From Leptospira vanthielii serovar Holland str. Waz Holland = ATCC 700522 (GTDB lineage Bacteria; Spirochaetota; Leptospiria; Leptospirales; Leptospiraceae), in assembly GCF_000332455.1 (NCBI RefSeq), contig NZ_AOGY02000065.1, positions 186,001 through 250,000 on the forward strand: a stretch of 64,000 bases of DNA. Direction: 5' to 3'. Below, one piece after another: positions 56,918 through 64,000 of this stretch; the first letter of the stretch is position 1, and each line of letters starts with the position of its first letter. The notes under the pieces are model-generated. The model was not told the DNA's origin and searched no databases. It worked only from the letters and a program-made list of their open reading frames with translations. The translations under genes were made by a program, and so were the position numbers.

Positions 56918-58031
56918 TTATAGTGGCTTTATGATCGGTAAAGTAAAAAACCAAGATGAGGATTCTTCATCCCTGTACATTTTTCCCTTATGTTCGGTAA
57001 CGATACTTTTTGAAACCTCTAAGGAATTCATTTGGGAAATTCCCTTCATTAGATCCTCTGCTCCATTGTCCTTGATTTGAATGAGAATATGGCTTGATCC
57101 GTCATCTTCCGCTTGTTTTAAGATGATTGTAATTTTTCTTCCAGTGGTATCTTCTCTCGTATTGACTCGAACCCTTGCATCTTGGATGAGATTGAGGAGG
57201 ACTTGTTTTATTTTTTGAGGTTGGCAATAAGCAAGTGGTACATCGCCTATTTCAATTTCGCATTGGATTCCTTCTTTTAAAAAGTATTGGTGTAGGAAGG
57301 AACGAGTGTCGTTTAAAATACTTCCCAAGTTTGAATAGTTCCATTGAGAAGAAGTGGATTGTGAATAAGAAACTAAGTTTTTGATAATTTTTGCAATTCG
57401 TTCCGATTCTTCTGCAATTTTGGATGCTTTTTCACCCAATGAGGGATTAGCTAATTTTTTTGCTTCTAAAGAAATTAGATCTGCCAGATTTAAAATAGAT
57501 GTGAGTGGATTATTGATTTCATGTGAAATCCCAGAGGCGACAAGTGCTATCGTCTCCCATTTCTGATTTTCAGCAAGCCTACTTTCCACATTGCGAATGT
57601 GTTTTTGCACTTGAGATTTGTAAATTGCCATTTCTACGGAAATATACAAATCACGGCTGTTAAATGGCTTGATTAAGTAACCGAAGGGTTCAGTGGCCTT
57701 GGCTCGGTTGATAGTGGCTTCGTCCGAATACGCAGTTAGATAAATAACAGGGATTTCTTTTGTTTTTTTTTATGATACTCGCGATTTCAATCCCATCCAT
57801 CGGACCATTTAGCATAATATCCATTAACACTAAATCAAAGTGTTCGTTTTCAATATGTTCAATGGCATCGTTGGCATCGGAAACATAAGTAGCGTTATAT
57901 CCATATTGTTTCAACGTAGAACATATATTGATCGCAATAATTCTTTCGTCCTCAACGACTAGGATCCTCTTAACGTCTGTTTCTTTGTCTGTTCCCACAA
58001 CTGCTGTCATATTCTTTAAAACCGGTTTCAT
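56918..58031 (-). pseudogene. Receiver-histidine kinase protein interrupted by a frameshift in a 9-A tract
   Basis: Reading 58031 to 56918 with one base removed gives a 370-residue protein. Receiver domain at 1-140: VVEDE near 25-29, phospho-site D71 (LVLMDIML), and after the shift the conserved VIYLTAYSD and FGYLIKPF. Then a coiled linker and a histidine-kinase dimerisation domain with SHEINNPLTSIL. The break is at nine A on the coding strand (T at 57763-57771); eight would keep the frame. The ATPase half is degenerate: N-box NLIQDARV lacks the second Asn, and the G2 loop is missing. So even intact it may not be an active kinase. Error, phase variation and decay are all possible. Confidence 0.8.
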
Positions 58032-58089
58032 CTATCAAATACAATAATTAGAGTTTGTCAACAGAATCCGTACAACAAATCTCTGTATT

Positions 58090-60084
58090 GTGAATGAGGA
58101 TTTAAACGAAGCCCAAAAATCAGTCATTTTATCACCTCCCGGCCCTGTCCTCGTCGTTGCAGGCGCAGGTACTGGGAAAACGAACACTCTTGTCAATAAA
58201 TTAGCAGCTCTTGTTCAGAGTGGACTAGAGCCGAGTTCCCTACCTCTTTTAACCTTCACGAGAAGGGCAGCCAAAGAGATGTTGAACCGCGCAACGAAAA
58301 AACTAGACTCCAGGATGTTGTCCGTACAAGGCGGGACCTTTCACTCGTTTTGCCACCATTTCCTACGAAAATACTCGTTAGCTGTTTCCCTCAATTCCAA
58401 TTTTACGATTTTGGATGAAGATGATGCCACAAGCCTTGTGGGTATGGCAAGAGACCAAGTGGTTTCCAAACAGTCCAAACTCCGGTTCCCAAAAAAAGAA
58501 ACTCTTGCGGAGATTTTTTCCGCTTGTTTCAACCTTCAGATTTCCTTGGAAAAAGTGCTGCAAAAGGACTACCCAATGTTTCTCGGACTCACAAAAGAAA
58601 TACAAGAAATCAAATCTAAATTTGTAGAATTAAAACTAAAACACAATTCTCTGGATTTTGATGATTTGTTAGATTTCACAAGAAAGATATTAATGCAAGA
58701 AGAATCTATCCGTGAACGGATTGGATTACAATATAAGTATATTTTAGTCGATGAATACCAAGATACCAATCGGATCCAGGCGCATATTGCTTGTTTACTG
58801 GCAAGTAAACATCAAAATATAATCGTTGTTGGCGATGATGCCCAATGTATTTACGGTTTTCGCGGAGCCAATGTCCACAATATGTTGGATTTTCCAAAAA
58901 TTTTCCCTAACACAAAGATAATTCATCTAACAGAAAACTATCGAAGTACTCAATCCATTTTGGATTTAGCAAATGCTGTTTTGGACGAGAGTAAAGAAAA
59001 CTATAAAAAAATATTAGTATCACATACGCAAGGTTCTTTAAAAAAACCAATACATACAAAGTTTGAATCCGTAGAAGAGGAAGCTACTTGGATAGCAGAT
59101 AAAATTTTGGAATTGTATGAAGATAACATTCCTTTGTCGGAAATCGCTGTTCTTTTTCGAGCAGGTTATATTTCCAACCTTCTGGAAGTCAAACTAAGTG
59201 CTAAACAAATTCCGTTCCGAAAATATGGCGGAAAACGTTTTTTGGATTTAGCGCATGTGAAGGATCTTCTTGCTTACCTTCGCATCATTGATAACCCCAA
59301 AGACATCCTTTCATGGAATCGGGTTTTACTTTTAGAAAAAAACATTGGAAAAAAATATGCGCAAGTTCTTTATAAAAATCTAGAACTGAACAATTTCCAA
59401 TATGATATGTTGGAAAGTTCATCCACATTTTTTTTGGGTATTCCTGAAGCAGCAAAGTCTGCGTTTCAAAGATTAGTTCAAATTTTCCAAGTAAATACGG
59501 TTAGTTTAGGAAATAGTTTGGCCGTAGTGGAAGTCGTTCTTTCTCACTACTTACCAATTTTAGAGCAGGAATATGATGATTTTGAAAAAAGGAAACAGGA
59601 TTTGGATTCCTTGAAAATCTTGACAAAATCGACTGAGAACCTTTCCGAATACCTTGCAAATTTAACTCTAGATCCCACAGAAAAAAAAGATACAAGCTCT
59701 ATTGATATAGAGGAAGATGAATTTCTCACACTATCCACAATTCACTCAGCTAAGGGGTTAGAGTGGAAGTATGTATTTACCATGCATTTGGTGGAGGGAT
59801 GTATACCAAGTTCTCGGATCAAAACTGTCCAAGATTTGGAAGAAGAAAGAAGATTGTTTTATGTAGCAATCACTCGGGCAAAACAAGGTTTGTTTTTAAC
59901 ATCTCCCGTATTCTCTGATAAAAACCGATTAACAACTATCAGTCGATTCCTGGTTGATTTACCTAATCTCAGAGATTTAGTCGACGAAGAATCGACTGAA
60001 ATTGCGAAGATTCATACTGAGGTAACAAAATCTAATTCGGAAAACGATCGGTTTCAGGACATCCAAAGATACTTTTTGAATTGA
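58090..60084 (+). CDS. UvrD/PcrA/Rep-type DNA helicase
   Basis: SF1A 3'-5' helicase for repair or replication restart. NEAQKSVI (Q motif), Walker A VAGAGTGKT with K30, GGTFHSFCHHFLRKYS, DEYQDTNRIQ near 225, VGDDAQCIYGFRGA near 255, TENYRSTQSIL, STIHSAKGLEWKYVF near 558 and EEERRLFYVAITRAKQGL near 590 are all present. Length 664 is near Rep/PcrA but lacks the long C-terminal tail of UvrD. GTG start at 58090. It is divergent from the kinase gene, 58 bp apart. Confidence 0.92.
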   Translation: MNEDLNEAQKSVILSPPGPVLVVAGAGTGKTNTLVNKLAALVQSGLEPSSLPLLTFTRRAAKEMLNRATKKLDSRMLSVQGGTFHSFCHHFLRKYSLAVSLNSNFTILDEDDATSLVGMARDQVVSKQSKLRFPKKETLAEIFSACFNLQISLEKVLQKDYPMFLGLTKEIQEIKSKFVELKLKHNSLDFDDLLDFTRKILMQEESIRERIGLQYKYILVDEYQDTNRIQAHIACLLASKHQNIIVVGDDAQCIYGFRGANVHNMLDFPKIFPNTKIIHLTENYRSTQSILDLANAVLDESKENYKKILVSHTQGSLKKPIHTKFESVEEEATWIADKILELYEDNIPLSEIAVLFRAGYISNLLEVKLSAKQIPFRKYGGKRFLDLAHVKDLLAYLRIIDNPKDILSWNRVLLLEKNIGKKYAQVLYKNLELNNFQYDMLESSSTFFLGIPEAAKSAFQRLVQIFQVNTVSLGNSLAVVEVVLSHYLPILEQEYDDFEKRKQDLDSLKILTKSTENLSEYLANLTLDPTEKKDTSSIDIEEDEFLTLSTIHSAKGLEWKYVFTMHLVEGCIPSSRIKTVQDLEEERRLFYVAITRAKQGLFLTSPVFSDKNRLTTISRFLVDLPNLRDLVDEESTEIAKIHTEVTKSNSENDRFQDIQRYFLN

Positions 60085-60130
60085 TTTCTATCAAATCACC
60101 CTCTAGGATGGGTTCAGATTTGGGGGACGT

Positions 60131-60676
60131 ATGAAATTATTCATTCGCAGTTTGGTTTGTGGAGTTTTTCTTTTGCCGCTATTTATGGCTTGTGCTTCAC
60201 AAGACACAAAGGATGTTTCTGATCCATCTAACCAAGATTCTAAAACAAACTCAAGAGCTGCCAATCTGGAAGATCCAGAAAAAGGTGGAAAGAAGTTTGG
60301 TTGTATCGAGGGAAACTGTGTGAATGGAATCGGTAAATATGTTTATGATAATGGCGATGTTTACACCGGATCTTTCAAAAACGACTTACGAGAAGGCCCT
60401 GGAAGTTTTCTCTACTCTGACGGCGAAAAGTTTAGTGGTACATACATAGAAGATAAAAAACAAGGCCCCGGTGAATATAATTTCAAAAACGGGGACAAGT
60501 ATATTGGAGAATTTCAAAACGGACAAATCAACGGAAAAGGAACTTATAGTTTCAAAGATGGTAAGTCTGTTTCGGGTGATTTTACTTCTGATGGTCAGGA
60601 AGGTATCGGTGTACTTACCGATGATGGTAAAGCCAGGAATTGCAAAATCGCAGGAAGAAAACTTCTCTGCGAATAA
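60131..60676 (+). CDS. MORN-repeat lipoprotein
   Basis: Signal with lipobox FMAC, C21 lipidated. After a polar linker come about four to five MORN repeats of about 23 residues: YDNGDVYTGSFKNDLREGPG, YSDGEKFSGTYIEDKKQGPG, FKNGDKYIGEFQNGQINGKG and FKDGKSVSGDFTSDGQEGIG. These form a flat beta structure that usually binds lipids or proteins. Paired cysteines C-x4-C near 58-63 and near the end (C173, C180) may form disulfides. Length 181. Its stop is 8 nt before the end of the convergent M48 gene. Confidence 0.82.
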   Translation: MKLFIRSLVCGVFLLPLFMACASQDTKDVSDPSNQDSKTNSRAANLEDPEKGGKKFGCIEGNCVNGIGKYVYDNGDVYTGSFKNDLREGPGSFLYSDGEKFSGTYIEDKKQGPGEYNFKNGDKYIGEFQNGQINGKGTYSFKDGKSVSGDFTSDGQEGIGVLTDDGKARNCKIAGRKLLCE

Positions 60677-60684
60677 ATATCACC

Positions 60685-61461
60685 TTACAATTGGCAGTTG
60701 GGACGTTTCCCTTCTGCTTTTGCCCGTTCCCATAAAACCATAGCATTCGGCATTGCCGCATTTAAGTGTTTCATTCTCGTGGCATCAGATGGATGAGTTG
60801 ATAATAACTCGTTTGGTTTGTTACCACCAAGAGCACTCATATTTTTCCAAAGTTCCACACTCTGTCTAGGATCAAATCCTGACTTTGCCATAAGTTCCAA
60901 ACCAATCAAATCAGCTTCCGATTCATGTTCCCGAGAAAACGGTAATAAAATTCCAAATTTTGCCCCCATTCCCAGAGCTCCTGCAATTGTAGGTTTTCCA
61001 AGGCTTTCTAAAATTTTAACTGACCCACCAGCCAATTGGTTTTGAGATACACGTTCATTTCCATGGCGAGCAATCACATGACCTATTTCATGCCCTATTA
61101 CAGCTGCTAATTGGTCTTTGTTTTTTGCGATTGAAAACATTCCTGTATAAACACCAATTTTCCCCCCGGGCAGAGCAAATGCATTGGGATTGTTGTCTTT
61201 AAACACAACTACTTCCCAGGAATTTACTCCAGTTGTATCAGAGGTGACAGCTAATTGTGCAGACACAATGCAGTTTACATAAGTATTGGCGACCACGCTA
61301 GTATCGACAGGCGTTTTTGTCTTCATTTCTGAAAATGCTGAGGTTCCCATCTCATTCATTTCTGCATCTTTCACAAGTATGATTTGTTTTCTTCCTGTAG
61401 GAGAAGTGCTGCAGTGGATGAGGATTGTAAGCGTTAAAAAGTAAATTGAATTTCGAATCAT
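60685..61461 (-). CDS. M48-family metalloprotease lipoprotein
   Basis: Periplasmic zinc peptidase of the LoiP/YcaL/BepA type, probably in outer-membrane quality control. Lipobox LIHC gives C17. The zinc motif is HEIGH at 124-128 (H124, E125, H128) in VIGHEIGHVIARHG, and the third ligand is in HESEADLIGLELM near 180. FALPGGKIGVYTGMF near 96-110 is the family hallmark. Length 258. It begins 1 nt after the c-di-GMP protein's stop, so the two may be co-transcribed. Confidence 0.9.
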   Translation of the reverse strand: MIRNSIYFLTLTILIHCSTSPTGRKQIILVKDAEMNEMGTSAFSEMKTKTPVDTSVVANTYVNCIVSAQLAVTSDTTGVNSWEVVVFKDNNPNAFALPGGKIGVYTGMFSIAKNKDQLAAVIGHEIGHVIARHGNERVSQNQLAGGSVKILESLGKPTIAGALGMGAKFGILLPFSREHESEADLIGLELMAKSGFDPRQSVELWKNMSALGGNKPNELLSTHPSDATRMKHLNAAMPNAMVLWERAKAEGKRPNCQL

Positions 61462-63569
61462 TATTTTTCCTGTTGTGAATAGAATTGATGTATAAAAGGC
61501 ACTACATCTTCGCTACCAATTGGTTTTGATAACCAATAACCTTGGATTTTGTCGCATTCATAAGATTTGAGAAGTTCCAATTGTTCTAACTCCTCTACTC
61601 CTTCTGCCACTACCGAATAACCAAGATCATGCGCCATATTGATAATGGAAATTAATAAAAAACTTTCTTTAGATCCTTCCTCCACATTATTAAGGAAAGA
61701 TTTATCAATTTTTACAATGGATAACGGTAATTTTTCTAAATAAGAAAGGGAGGAAAATCCTGTTCCAAAATCATCTAAAGCAACCTTTACGCCAATATCA
61801 ATTAAATTGGAAAGTATCGGCACTGTTTCAGAAAGGTTTTTCATTGCCAAACTTTCTGTAATTTCAACTTGTAAGGAGGTGTATGGAATCCCTCTTCTAT
61901 TATGGAGGTCTACAATCCAATGGAAGATGTTTTGATCAAAAAAAACTTGTGGGCTTAAATTAACAGCTATGGAAATCGGTAGTCCTTGTTTGATTTGTAC
62001 TTCTTCAATGACATTTGCAGCTTGTTCTAATACAAAACGAGTGATGGGAACGATGAGACCCGAGTCTTCCGCAAGGGGAATAAATTCTGCAGGAGAAACC
62101 ATCCCCCTTTGGGGATGGCGCCAACGAACCAGTGCTTCCCAGTGACCGATTTTATTTTCTTTAAGATCTAAGATTGGTTGGTAGAAAACAAAGATTTCAT
62201 TGTGCGTTAATGCTTTCTTTAGATCATTTTGAATTTCTAGTTGGAAGTGGATTTTTTCCTGCATTGCTTGGTTAAAAACTGATACAGTTCCTACCTTCTG
62301 CGATTTAGCATGAAACATTGCAATTTCTGCATTTCTTAAAAGAACATCAGCATCTTTTCCGCCAAGTCCGAAAGCCGAGATCCCACAAGAAGCAGTTAGA
62401 TAGATTTCATATCCTCCGAGTGGAATGGGATCGCCTAGTCGTTCGAGAAGTCTTAATGCATAATTTACTCCTTCATCGATGGCGAGAAGATGGGTGAGTA
62501 GAATCGAAAAGTTGTCTGCACCAAGCCTTGTGATGACAGCATCAGAATCCGAAAATTGTTTAAGTCTTTCAGAAAAGATAACGAGGATTTGGTCTCCAGC
62601 ATCATTTCCAAGCGAATGATTGATTCGTTTAAAGTTATCAATGTTGATACAAAATAAAATTGGATACCCTGTGTTCTTCATATTATAGGCGAAGATTTTT
62701 TGTTCAATCCTCGCAAGAAACAATGCTCGATTGGGTAGTCCAGTTAGATTGTCATAAAAAGCATCATGGGTTAATTGTTGTTCTGCGAGCTTTCTGTTGG
62801 TTATGTCATGATGGATTGCTATGTATTGAAATATGGATCCGTCTTGACCTGTAAACGGAACTATAGTTGTATCTGCCCAGTAATCACTACCATCTTTTTT
62901 AATATTGCGTATTTCACCCCGCCATACTTTTCCTTTCTGAATTGTTTCCCAAATTTTAGTCCAATCGTCTTTGGTTTTGTCTGCGGATTTGAGAATTCTA
63001 TGGTTTTGTCCGATCAATTCTGAAACCGAATATCCGGTAGCTTTTGAAAAAGATTCGTTAACGTAAGTAATGATTCCATTCGCATCTGTAATCGAGACAA
63101 TATTGGCTTGGTCTAAAGCAAATTTCTGGAGTTGGATTTCTTTTAAAGATTCATATAAGAAAGTCTCTGTAGTATTTTTTTCCTTTCTGTAGACAAGCTC
63201 CCGTCGTTCTCTTTCTAAAACCTCGGTTAATCGAAGAAGGTTTTTTCTATCAATTAGATCATTGACCCCAGACTTCATATAACTCAAGTTTTTCGAAAAG
63301 TCTTCTGGATCGCTAAGTAAAATGACTGGGATATCAATTTTTTTATCATTTAAGTATTGTAGGTAAATTGGAATTTCTGAATGGAATGGTTCTCTTGTGC
63401 TGCAGATGATGGCATCCCAGTCCTCTTCGTGTACAGTCGCTTCCCAGGATGCAAATGACTCCACTACTCGGTAAAGAGGACTTAGGCCGTTGGCCTTCAT
63501 TTCTCTCACTAGGTCAAATACACTATTAGAATCGTTTTCGAGTATTAGAACGCTGATTGGAATGCCCAT
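61461..63569 (-). CDS. Receiver-like / PAS / degenerate GGDEF / EAL protein
   Basis: Cyclic di-GMP signalling protein of 702 residues. The first 125 look like a receiver fold, but the phosphorylation site is lost: SVLILENDSNSVFDLV has the acidic pocket, then DAIICSTREP has Ser where the aspartate belongs. A PAS domain follows (NIVSITDANGIITYVNESFSKATGYS near 155-180; PAC end DGSIFQYIAIHHDITNRK). The GGDEF domain (about 270-435) has RLGADNF in place of GGDEF, so diguanylate cyclase activity is unlikely. The EAL domain (about 445-700) has EALVRW near 477, LDDFGTGFSSLSYL and KIDKSFL intact, suggesting an active phosphodiesterase. Confidence 0.87.
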   Translation of the reverse strand: MGIPISVLILENDSNSVFDLVREMKANGLSPLYRVVESFASWEATVHEEDWDAIICSTREPFHSEIPIYLQYLNDKKIDIPVILLSDPEDFSKNLSYMKSGVNDLIDRKNLLRLTEVLERERRELVYRKEKNTTETFLYESLKEIQLQKFALDQANIVSITDANGIITYVNESFSKATGYSVSELIGQNHRILKSADKTKDDWTKIWETIQKGKVWRGEIRNIKKDGSDYWADTTIVPFTGQDGSIFQYIAIHHDITNRKLAEQQLTHDAFYDNLTGLPNRALFLARIEQKIFAYNMKNTGYPILFCINIDNFKRINHSLGNDAGDQILVIFSERLKQFSDSDAVITRLGADNFSILLTHLLAIDEGVNYALRLLERLGDPIPLGGYEIYLTASCGISAFGLGGKDADVLLRNAEIAMFHAKSQKVGTVSVFNQAMQEKIHFQLEIQNDLKKALTHNEIFVFYQPILDLKENKIGHWEALVRWRHPQRGMVSPAEFIPLAEDSGLIVPITRFVLEQAANVIEEVQIKQGLPISIAVNLSPQVFFDQNIFHWIVDLHNRRGIPYTSLQVEITESLAMKNLSETVPILSNLIDIGVKVALDDFGTGFSSLSYLEKLPLSIVKIDKSFLNNVEEGSKESFLLISIINMAHDLGYSVVAEGVEELEQLELLKSYECDKIQGYWLSKPIGSEDVVPFIHQFYSQQEK

Positions 63570-63677
63570 TGTATTTGCCGAACTCGGCTATCTCTCCCAC
63601 TTATGTTTCGTATTTTTCTTAAAATCTCAACCTAAAAAAGATTCGAAATTTATTGGAAATTTCGTCTGATATTCCAC

Positions 63678-63857
63678 GTGCATCCGAAAACTTTCGAAAC
63701 TACTTATATCAAAAAAGATTATTTAGAGCATGAACTAAGGAAATTACTCTTGGACATGAGTGATTTGGATTATAAAGGACTCAATGAATACGACAAAGGT
63801 GGATACGATGGTTTCAACCAAGCGATCACTTTGGTTTTAAAAAGGCTACAAACCTAG
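63678..63857 (+). CDS. Small protein of unknown function (59 residues)
   Basis: GTG start at 63678, no ATG in frame, no strong ribosome-binding site. The product (VHPKTFETTYIKKDYLEHEL, then LLLDMSDLDYKGLNEYDKGG, then FNQAITLVLKRLQT) is a plausible folded helical peptide with a good codon pattern. It is the only credible gene between the c-di-GMP protein and the window end. No family recognised. Confidence 0.45.
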   Translation: MHPKTFETTYIKKDYLEHELRKLLLDMSDLDYKGLNEYDKGGYDGFNQAITLVLKRLQT

Positions 63858-63966
63858 GGTTTTTTCTAGTTAAAATGGCAGATGGGTGCAAGCGACAAGT
63901 TTCCACAAAAATTCTTTACAAAATTGGCAACTAAACAGATAGTATACGTGGCCAGTAGGAAGTTCA

Positions 63967-64000
63967 ATGAATTTCACAACAAAACAAGTTAAAAATCATA
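63967..64000 (+). CDS. Start of a gene truncated by the window end
   Basis: ATG at 63967 preceded by AGGAAG at a good spacing (63957-63962), then MNFTTKQVKNH to the last base. Too short to identify. Confidence 0.45.
   Translation, partial: MNFTTKQVKNH

Overview
The window reads as chromosomal DNA of a Leptospira-type spirochaete, most likely a saprophytic lineage. The basis is the mix of spirochaetal lipoprotein signals (short hydrophobic stretch ending in a loose lipobox such as LSALSC, FTLGC, VHC), a spirochaete-like type II secretion cluster, adenosylcobalamin-dependent ribonucleotide reductase, type B succinate dehydrogenase, LptD with a polyprenyl sugar-phosphate transferase, and a moderately AT-rich composition. 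The genus is an inference from gene content; no species can be named.

Layout. 1-3.8 kb: 3' end of a type II secretion operon (gspK fragment, gspL, gspM, gspN) closed by hairpins. 4.1-7.7 kb: nrdJ on the minus strand. 7.9 kb: tRNA-Asn(GTT) with a promoter, then an L,D-transpeptidase-like protein. 8.7-13.9 kb: an accessory-looking stretch with a flavin monooxygenase, an ArsR regulator, a frameshifted AHSA1/SRPBCC gene, two exported proteins of unknown function, DoxX, a candidate extragenic repeat and a possible insertion-sequence end. 14.1-16.2 kb: a SulP transporter fused to a beta-carbonic anhydrase. 17.1-20.4 kb: sdhCAB with a strong terminator. 20.5-24.7 kb (minus): lepA, a divergent ACC-deaminase-like PLP protein and a family 2 glycosyltransferase. 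24.8-32.2 kb (plus): eno, an FtsB-like protein, clpP, an alpha/beta hydrolase, tldD, tldE and two further proteins. 32.3-35.8 kb: a membrane lipid kinase-like protein, a STAS protein, a coiled-coil protein, a SurA-like lipoprotein and a tandem-HTH regulator. 35.9-39.6 kb: a LeuT-type Na+/amino-acid symporter with a 38-residue MetS-like partner, then a DinG/XPD-type helicase. 39.6-42.6 kb: an exported protein, a TPR-like protein and asnS. 42.6-47.7 kb (plus, overlapping genes): folD, an acetylxylan-esterase-like hydrolase, cysS, a TrmH-type rRNA methyltransferase and a lipoprotein lipase-like hydrolase. 47.8-56.4 kb (minus, tightly packed): lptD, sugar transferase, gatC, gatA, hisF and a frameshifted sodium:solute symporter. 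56.6-63.9 kb: a small protein, a frameshifted receiver-histidine kinase, a UvrD-type helicase, a MORN lipoprotein, an M48 metalloprotease and a PAS-GGDEF-EAL protein. The window ends just inside a new gene.

Most of the window is housekeeping and envelope biology. I found no CRISPR array, no recognisable defence system and no complete mobile element. The most noteworthy points are three genes each interrupted by a single-base frameshift, two of them at 9-nt homopolymers where 8 nt would restore the frame; a MetS-like microprotein beside the symporter; a tandem-HTH regulator with a perfect 12-bp dyad upstream; a possible IS end beside an apparently split ArsR-AHSA1-DoxX set; and several signalling proteins with degenerate catalytic residues.
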